Assembly: GCA_021155965.1 (NCBI GenBank)
Contig: JAJNBJ010000017.1
Coordinates: 25,630 to 89,629, forward strand
Length of the DNA: 64,000 bases
Direction: 5' to 3'
Source of the DNA: Flavipsychrobacter sp.
GTDB lineage: Bacteria > Bacteroidota > Bacteroidia > Chitinophagales > Chitinophagaceae
Position numbers and translations under genes: made by a program. Each line of letters starts with the position of its first letter. Position 1 is the first letter of the stretch. Shown here one piece after another: positions 57,812 through 64,000 of the stretch. Below the pieces are notes generated by a model. The model was not told where the DNA came from. It searched no databases and worked only from the letters and a program-made list of their open reading frames with translations.

Positions 57812-58834
57812 ATGAAAACAGCATATCGCCCGCTCCTTATGATGGTCATGATCCTGCTGCTGGCAGCATCCTGCAAAAAGCCACAGACAAAATCAAGCTT
57901 ACCAACGCCTACTCCGACACCAACCGTAACGCCTACCCCTACCCCTACAATTACCCCTACAGCGTCATACAGTAAGAAAAATCTGAACAAGTTATTTTCG
58001 GCTTTAAAAAGCACTCCTCAGAGTTTTACGGTGACAGCAGGCACCTATAGGACAGTGGTTGGGGCAGCAGGTACAATACTGAAGTTCTATCCTAATTCCT
58101 TTAAAGATGCCAGCGGGACTATCATCACGAGCGGCACCATAACTATTAAGCTTACTGAAATGTACAAACCCGGGCAGATGATAGCCAACAGGGCAACAAC
58201 AACCGCCAATGGGGAATTGTTGCGAAGCGGAGGACAGGTATACATCTCTGCTACCAAGAGTGGCTCTGAAGTATATGCCAATAAATACGGGATAGCTTTT
58301 GAGCAGCCGGGGTCATCGGGGCAACCCATGAACTTGTTTTATGGCAACACCAATAATGCTGACTCTGTAACAACATGGACCGCGGCTGATACAACCAAGG
58401 CAGGCGTTGCAGTGTCCGGTACGGTTGTAGATAGCTTTAGTTTCAGGTACGAGTTTGATTCCTGTACAGACTTCAGGTGGGTAAATTGCGACTATTTCTA
58501 CCGGGTTTCTGCTGGTTCTCTCACCAACATATCAGTTGTCGTGCCCGATACCAGTTTCAATTATTCCAATACACAGGTATTCCTGGTCTTCCCCACAGAG
58601 AATATAGCCACCTATTTAGGTTCATATGATTTCGGTACCCATGCCTTCAGCCTTCAAGCCAGTTATAAAATTCCTATCGGATCTGGTATAACCCTGGTAG
58701 CGATAACGAACAAAAACGGAGTTTATTATTTCTACAAACAAACCGGCATCACGGTCAGCAGCAATATGACGCTGAATGCAACGATGATCTCGCAAACACT
58801 CACAACTATACTCTCTCAATTAAGTACTTTATAG
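57812..58834 (+). CDS. Lipoprotein with Pro/Thr-repeat linker
   Basis: Lipobox LLLAASCKKP followed by LPTPTPTPTVTPTPTPTITPTAS. Confidence 0.75.
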   Translation: MKTAYRPLLMMVMILLLAASCKKPQTKSSLPTPTPTPTVTPTPTPTITPTASYSKKNLNKLFSALKSTPQSFTVTAGTYRTVVGAAGTILKFYPNSFKDASGTIITSGTITIKLTEMYKPGQMIANRATTTANGELLRSGGQVYISATKSGSEVYANKYGIAFEQPGSSGQPMNLFYGNTNNADSVTTWTAADTTKAGVAVSGTVVDSFSFRYEFDSCTDFRWVNCDYFYRVSAGSLTNISVVVPDTSFNYSNTQVFLVFPTENIATYLGSYDFGTHAFSLQASYKIPIGSGITLVAITNKNGVYYFYKQTGITVSSNMTLNATMISQTLTTILSQLSTL

Positions 58835-58849
58835 TTCCTCCCCCTGTTA

Positions 58850-58882
58850 AAAAAAGAGCGCTGAAGTATGGCGCTCTTTTTT
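58850..58882. terminator. Bidirectional terminator GAGCGC...GCGCTC
   Basis: AAAAAAGAGCGCTGAAGTATGGCGCTCTTTTTT between convergent genes. Confidence 0.8.
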
Positions 58883-58890
58883 ATTGGCGA

Positions 58891-60348
58891 TTATAACTCA
58901 ATACAAACGTTCTTAGGCTCTGTAAAGAAGCGTAAGGCTTCCCAACCGCCTTCGCGGCCAACACCGCTATTCTTGAATCCGCCAAAGGGTGTGCGCAGAT
59001 CGCGCAGCAGCCAGCAGTTCACCCAGATAATGCCGCTATGCACTTTTGCTGCAACCCGGTTGGCACGGCTCACGTCCTGTGTCCATATTGTAGCGCTGAG
59101 GCCGTAGTCGCTTGCGTTGGCCAGTTGCAGTGCTTCATCTTCTGTTTTAAATGACTGCAATGTTACCACGGGTCCAAATATCTCTTCCATATTGGTGCGG
59201 CAGTTGGGGCCAAGGCCTTCGATAATAGTTGGCTCAATGAATAAACCATTCTCACACCGGCCGGGGACTTTTACAACATTACCACCGGCTAATATTTTGC
59301 CGCCTTCCTGTTTTGCAAGTTCTATACAACCCAACACTTTGTCAAAATGCAATTTACTCACCACTGCGCCTTGTTTTGAATGATCATCGAGCGGATCGCC
59401 GACAATAAGTTTTTTTGTACGGGCTATAAATTCAGCTTTGAACTTTTCGTAGATACTTTCTTCTACAAGCACGCGGCTGCCGCAAAGGCATATCTGTCCC
59501 TGGTTGCTAAATGATGATTGTACGGTTGTACGCATCATTTTATCCCAGTCACAATCTGCAAAAATGATATTGGGGTTTTTACCGCCCAGCTCTAATGATA
59601 CTTTCTTGAACATTGGTGCAGCAGTAGCAGCTATTTCCCTGCCTGCGCGGGTGCTGCCGGTGAAGGATATGGCTTTTATGCCCGGATGAGCGGTTATTGC
59701 TGCCCCACAACCCGGACCTGTTCCATGAACAATATTCAATACGCCTGCAGGTAGACCAGCTTCAATACAGATGTGGCTCAGCAGATAGGCTGTCATTGGC
59801 GTTACCTCGCTTGGCTTTGCCACTACGCAATTGCCTGCAGCTAATGCCGGGGCTATCTTCCATGTAAAAAGATAGAGTGGCAGGTTCCATGGAGAGATGC
59901 AGCCAACAACACCTATGGGCTGGCGAAGTGTATAATTGATGGCTTTGTCCTCCATGCTATGGCTATCGGTGCTGAAGTGCATGATACCCGTAGCGAAGAA
60001 CCTGAAGTTGCTGGATGCGCGTGGTATGTCCACCCTTTTGCTTAACCATAAAGGCTTGCCGTTATCGTTTGTTTCTGCCAGCGCCAGTGCATCAAGATTA
60101 TCGTCTATCAGTTGGGCAATCCTGTTCAGTATCTTAAACCGTTCTTCAGCCGGGGTTGTACTCCACAATGGGAAAGCAGCTTTTGCTGCACCCACTGCTT
60201 CATCAATGTCTTTTGAGTCACTGTCGGGTGTCTGGCTGTATGCTTCGCCCGATGCCGGGTTAACATTATCAATGTACTTACCATTTAGCGGCGCCTGTAA
60301 CGACCCTGCTATGTAGTTGGCTATATTTGAAGGAGCTTTCAGATCCAT
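58891..60348 (-). CDS. Aldehyde dehydrogenase
   Basis: SFTGSTRAGREIA, LELGGKNPNIIF, NQGQICLCGSR. Confidence 0.94.
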   Translation of the reverse strand: MDLKAPSNIANYIAGSLQAPLNGKYIDNVNPASGEAYSQTPDSDSKDIDEAVGAAKAAFPLWSTTPAEERFKILNRIAQLIDDNLDALALAETNDNGKPLWLSKRVDIPRASSNFRFFATGIMHFSTDSHSMEDKAINYTLRQPIGVVGCISPWNLPLYLFTWKIAPALAAGNCVVAKPSEVTPMTAYLLSHICIEAGLPAGVLNIVHGTGPGCGAAITAHPGIKAISFTGSTRAGREIAATAAPMFKKVSLELGGKNPNIIFADCDWDKMMRTTVQSSFSNQGQICLCGSRVLVEESIYEKFKAEFIARTKKLIVGDPLDDHSKQGAVVSKLHFDKVLGCIELAKQEGGKILAGGNVVKVPGRCENGLFIEPTIIEGLGPNCRTNMEEIFGPVVTLQSFKTEDEALQLANASDYGLSATIWTQDVSRANRVAAKVHSGIIWVNCWLLRDLRTPFGGFKNSGVGREGGWEALRFFTEPKNVCIEL

Positions 60349-60370
60349 AGAAACGAAAATATACTTTTAG

Positions 60371-60928
60371 TTATTCACCCCATTTATAGGTGCTAATATT
60401 TAACCCTGCCAGTTGCAATGCCCTGCTTACAACCGTATCTGCCATTTCTTCAAAAGTTTGTGGCTTGCTATAGAACGATGGCGTGGCAGGACAAATTATG
60501 CCGCCTGCCTCTGTAACCGTAGCCATATTCTTCAGGTGTATCAAATTGTAGGGCGTTTCCCTCACCACGCAGATCAGTTTACGCCGTTCTTTGAGCATCA
60601 CATCTGCGGCGCGGGTTATGAGGTCATTACTGATACCTCCAGCTATTCTGCCCAGCGTACCCATGCTGCACGGACAAATGATGAGCGCACTATAGGATGC
60701 ACTGCCCGAAGCTATAGGCGCCATAAAGTCATTCTTATCCCATACTTTAAAGGGGTACTTTTCATAGTCTTTCTTGCCCAGCTCATGTTGCCAAACCGTA
60801 CGGGCATTATCGCTCATAACCATACCTACTTCAGCGACCTGCTCTTTAAGCTGCATAAGCCTGTCCAGCAACACTTTGGCATATATGGAACCACTTGCAC
60901 CCGTAACAGCAACTGCTATTTTTATCAT
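60371..60928 (-). CDS. ubiX: Flavin prenyltransferase UbiX
   Basis: MIKIAVAVTGASGSIYAKVLLDRL; SMGTLGRIAGGISNDLITRAADV; KERRKLICVVRETPYNLIHLKNM. Confidence 0.93.
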   Translation of the reverse strand: MIKIAVAVTGASGSIYAKVLLDRLMQLKEQVAEVGMVMSDNARTVWQHELGKKDYEKYPFKVWDKNDFMAPIASGSASYSALIICPCSMGTLGRIAGGISNDLITRAADVMLKERRKLICVVRETPYNLIHLKNMATVTEAGGIICPATPSFYSKPQTFEEMADTVVSRALQLAGLNISTYKWGE

Positions 60929-60996
60929 AAAATTCCCCGCAAACAGCAAAACTACATGGAATATTTGTAAATTCGTTTCCCTAAAACACGTAATTG

Positions 60997-61626
60997 ATGA
61001 CACGTATTTTGCTTATTGCTATACTGATCCTGTCCGCTCCCGTTGTGCTGATGGCTGACGATAAAAAGAAAAAAACCACCGGAACCCAGAAACCGGCTGC
61101 TAACGCACCCGCAGTAAACACTGCAAAGGAAGAGATCCACTGGATATCGGACCTGAACGAACTGCAGGCAAAAATGCAGGCAAGCCCCAAAAAAGTGATC
61201 ATTGATGTGTACACGGCTTGGTGTGGCTGGTGCAAAAAGATGGATGCGACCACCTACGAAAACCCCGACCTGATAAGGTACGTGAACAATAATTTTTATG
61301 CCGTGAAACTGGATGCCGAGCGCCAGGATGCGTTCATCTTCCAGGGCAAGGAATACAAATTTGAACCCCAATACAAGGCAAATACATTTGCAGTGGAAAT
61401 AATGAAGGGTTCTATGTCATATCCTACCACCGTATTCATGGTTGAGAATTTCCAGATGCCCACGCCGATACCCGGTTTCCGTACGGTGAAAGAAATGGAG
61501 CTATTCCTTACTTATTTTGGTGATAATATGTATAAGCGTGTGAAGTTTGACGACTACCAAAAAACCTTTACTTACCATTGGGACAAAGGGCAAGCGCCCG
61601 ATATGACTGCGCCTGCTGGACATTAA
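60997..61626 (+). CDS. Secreted thioredoxin-fold protein (thioredoxin_7-like)
   Basis: VIIDVYTAWCGWCKKMDATTYENP (CxxC). Confidence 0.88.
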   Translation: MTRILLIAILILSAPVVLMADDKKKKTTGTQKPAANAPAVNTAKEEIHWISDLNELQAKMQASPKKVIIDVYTAWCGWCKKMDATTYENPDLIRYVNNNFYAVKLDAERQDAFIFQGKEYKFEPQYKANTFAVEIMKGSMSYPTTVFMVENFQMPTPIPGFRTVKEMELFLTYFGDNMYKRVKFDDYQKTFTYHWDKGQAPDMTAPAGH

Positions 61627-61633
61627 ATATTCC

Positions 61634-61657
61634 AAAGCCCCTTTTAGGGGCTTTTAT
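61634..61657. terminator. Terminator AAAGCCCC-TTTTA-GGGGCTTTTA
   Basis: GC stem with T/A tails between convergent genes. Confidence 0.8.
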
Positions 61658-62310
61658 TTTTCTATGATGTACTTCATATCTGTCTGGTAAAACTTGCAAC
61701 CGGGCTTTAGTCCGCATTGCTCGCATTTAGGACGGCGTGCCACGCAGATGTAGCGCCCATGCAGTATGAGCCAATGATGGGCAACAGCGAGCAGTTCCTG
61801 CGGGATATTAGCTACCAGTTGTTGTTCTGTTTGCAGTGGTGTTTTAGCATTGGTTGTAAGACCTATTCGGGCAGATACCCGGAACACGTGTGTATCCACC
61901 GCCATTCCAGGCTGATCAAAGACCACGGAAATAATGACATTGGCGGTTTTTCTTCCAACACCGGGTAGTGTTATCAAGTCTTCCATATTACCCGGTACTT
62001 CACCATTAAAATTCTCCACCAGCATTTTAGCCATTCCTATAAGGTGGCGGGTTTTGTTATTAGCGAAACTGATGCTTCGAACTAATGGTTCTACATCGTC
62101 AAATTCTGCCTTAGCGAGTTTTTGCGGTGTAGGAAATTTTTTAAACAAAGCGGGTGTTACGATGTTAACACGTTTGTCAGTGCATTGGGCGGAAAGTATT
62201 ACCGCTACCAGTAATTCATATGGGTTGCTGTAATTCAGTTCCGTTTCGGCATCAGGATTATTTTTCTGAAACCAGTCGATAACAAATTGGTAGCGCTCTT
62301 TTTTAGTCAT
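61654..62310 (-). CDS. nth: Endonuclease III
   Basis: HhH LPGVGRKTANVI, AVDTHVFRVSARIGL, 4Fe-4S CVARRPKCEQCGLKPGC. Confidence 0.95.
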   Translation of the reverse strand: MTKKERYQFVIDWFQKNNPDAETELNYSNPYELLVAVILSAQCTDKRVNIVTPALFKKFPTPQKLAKAEFDDVEPLVRSISFANNKTRHLIGMAKMLVENFNGEVPGNMEDLITLPGVGRKTANVIISVVFDQPGMAVDTHVFRVSARIGLTTNAKTPLQTEQQLVANIPQELLAVAHHWLILHGRYICVARRPKCEQCGLKPGCKFYQTDMKYIIEK

Positions 62311-62432
62311 ACCCCAAACCCCTAAAGTGGCTTCCCCATGTTATGTGAAATGGGGCTGTAAAAGTAGAATTTTGTTTGAATCCGGTATTGTTACAAAATG
62401 ATGAGGAGCCCCTTTAGGGGTTCGGGGCTTTA
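62311..62432. repeat. CCCCTAAAGGGG-family inverted repeat upstream of nth
   Basis: ACCCCAAACCCCTAAAGTGG ... GAGCCCCTTTAGGGGTTCGGGG. Confidence 0.75.
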
Positions 62433-62527
62433 AATGTTAAAGGTATTCTTAATGAGAAAAGAAGAAAATTGGGGGTGAATTACCTGATTATAAAATAATG
62501 ATGTATTTTGGCATATCATTTTTTCGG

Positions 62528-62716
62528 ATGAACAATAAATTCGCAGGCGTTATAGTATTGTTGCTGCTGGCCCTTGTTTTCGAGAGCAGTTGCGGCACTA
62601 CTACCTACAGAAGGAAACGGTATCAGAGTCCCAAGTATATCAATTACAAGAAGCACTGGTTCAACTGGCACGAGCATCATTACCGTCCACGCCAGCATAG
62701 GGGCGGGTATTGGTAG
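62528..62716 (+). CDS. Small lipoprotein-like basic protein
   Basis: MNNKFAGVIVLLLLALVFESSCGTTTYRRKRYQSPKYINYKKHWFNWHEHHYRPRQHRGGYW. Confidence 0.5.
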   Translation: MNNKFAGVIVLLLLALVFESSCGTTTYRRKRYQSPKYINYKKHWFNWHEHHYRPRQHRGGYW

Positions 62717-62765
62717 TTGCAGTGTATTCATTTATCAGCTTATCTTCCTTATTTAAGTCAGGTTG

Positions 62766-63590
62766 CTATTCTGCCAGGTCAAAGCTGGAATGGTATATGC
62801 TTTTTGTTTGCTCGTTTTTATAGCATACATCTCCTATACTGCTTACCCAGCGCATTCTTTTTATGGCATTGGTGAGGAATACCTCATCTGCCAGCAATAA
62901 TTCCTCCACCGATAATTTTTTCTCTTCCACAGGTATATCATGCATTAAATAACGCCGAATCACGCCTGCCACGCAGCCTTCAGATAATGGCGGTGTATAT
63001 ACTGTTCCGTTCTTTATCCAGAAAATATTGGCAATGGTGCTTTCTATTATGTTGCCCAATGTATTGCAAACCATTGCATCATTCCATTGGTGTTCCCGTG
63101 CCTGATTTGCCGCCATGGTGTAGATAAGCGCATTGCATGATTTTAAGTTACAGAGTGCATCCATGCTTTTATTGAGTCCATGAGCTACGCCAACAATAAG
63201 ACCGTTTTCGTTAAAATGCATTACTCCTTCATCCAAAGAAAAACATTCTATGACATAACCAGCCTTTCTATCTCCGGGCTCGTATAAGCCTCCTTCCCCA
63301 CCATATACTTGCAGGCGTACCCGGCAAAGTTTATCCAACTTGTTCTTATTAACTGTTCGCCAAACTTCTTCTTCCAGGTAGTCGAGTGTTACCAATGGGG
63401 GTAGTTCAAGCTCCAGTTGCTTCATGCCGGCATAGAGGCGCTCCCAGTGGTACTCACTTAAATGGATAGTATCGTTTACAATGAGCATGGTCTCGAATAT
63501 GCCGTAACCATACCGAAAAGCCCTGTTCTCTACCGGCAGGCGGGCATCGTCTCTTGTGGTGATCTTTCCGTTCAGGTTGATGTAGCTCAA
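62766..63590 (-). CDS. Class IV (PabC/IlvE-like) PLP aminotransferase
   Basis: RAFRYGYGIFETMLI; NTLGNIIESTIANIFWIKNGTVYTPPLSEGCVAGVIRR; apparent TTG start. Confidence 0.9.
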   Translation of the reverse strand: MSYINLNGKITTRDDARLPVENRAFRYGYGIFETMLIVNDTIHLSEYHWERLYAGMKQLELELPPLVTLDYLEEEVWRTVNKNKLDKLCRVRLQVYGGEGGLYEPGDRKAGYVIECFSLDEGVMHFNENGLIVGVAHGLNKSMDALCNLKSCNALIYTMAANQAREHQWNDAMVCNTLGNIIESTIANIFWIKNGTVYTPPLSEGCVAGVIRRYLMHDIPVEEKKLSVEELLLADEVFLTNAIKRMRWVSSIGDVCYKNEQTKSIYHSSFDLAE

Positions 63591-63696
63591 AGTGCGTTTT
63601 TAGGTCTGATATTATTACAGAAATATTTTTCATTATAAAGGTAGGTCTTGAAAGAGTGAAATAATGTCGCATACCGAAAAAACTGACATGGGTGAA

Positions 63697-63906
63697 GGGT
63701 ATAATTTTCGAAAAGTGCGTGTTTGCGGTTAATAATTTTTATCGGGTGTGGGTAAAATGCGCTTTGGGGTTGGTTTATGTGTTTTGCTTTCATGTATAAA
63801 GGGGTATAAAAGGGTATAAAAAGGTATATTCCAGGTATAAATCTCAATACAAGAGGTATAAAAAGGTATAAAAAGGGTATAATTTCCAGTAAACAAAGAA
63901 CTTGCC
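63697..63906 (-). repeat. Dispersed two-copy element, copy 2, with (GG)GTATAAAA tandem array
   Basis: Same ordered blocks as 10264-10492. Confidence 0.75.
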
Positions 63907-64000
63907 TCGTCCTGAAATTGCTTTACACTTTGTGAGATAATCCTGTTTTTACTTTACAGGTGTTTTTGTTAGTCCTGAAAGGTGCTTACACCTTTGAAAA

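Noticed and set aside
57760-58014. Minus-strand ORF with VGVGVGVTVGVGVGVG
   Set aside because: Antisense reading of the PT-repeat linker of the lipoprotein gene.
63587-63847. 86-aa ORF as a real gene
   Set aside because: Overlaps the repeat array and the aminotransferase promoter region; frame not conserved with copy 1.

Overview
This 64 kb window is a Bacteroidota chromosome segment. The evidence is Bacteroidota-type promoters (TTG-N18-20-TAnnTTTG), a T9SS C-terminal sorting domain, FjTAL-like tyrosine ammonia-lyase and a short NuoG; the gene content is Chitinophagaceae/Sphingobacteriales-like. Most of it is housekeeping: serS, gltX, tig, mgtE, the metH N-terminal module, ruvC, a complete 14-subunit nuo operon with two extra genes inserted between nuoE and nuoF, purN, dnaN, hicAB, alaS, comM/yifB, ubiX and nth. 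There is also a small glycan/methyltransferase cluster. A large Ig-like repeat surface protein fills positions 1-2340 on the minus strand; it runs off the window and is missing from the ORF track. The most interesting accessory locus is an AT-rich insertion at about 13.0-14.87 kb. It carries an anti-phage dCTP-deaminase-type protein (P-loop kinase-like plus zinc deaminase) followed 3 nt later by an unknown 61-aa ORF. Several distinct dispersed or palindromic intergenic elements are not explained by the genes: (i) a roughly 170-190 bp two-copy element (10.26-10.49 and 63.70-63.91 kb) bounded by AATTATACCC, with a boxA-like GGCAAGTTCTTTG leader, at nearly the same distance upstream of two genes; (ii) a 43-bp palindrome with two alternative overlapping hairpins at 10.56 kb; (iii) CCCCTAAAGGGG-type inverted repeats between nuo cistrons; (iv) heptanucleotide GAYTYAY repeats, one of them inside the gltX coding frame; (v) a GTAGAG...CTCTAC palindrome. 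All calls come from reading the sequence and the supplied ORF track; no database search was run.
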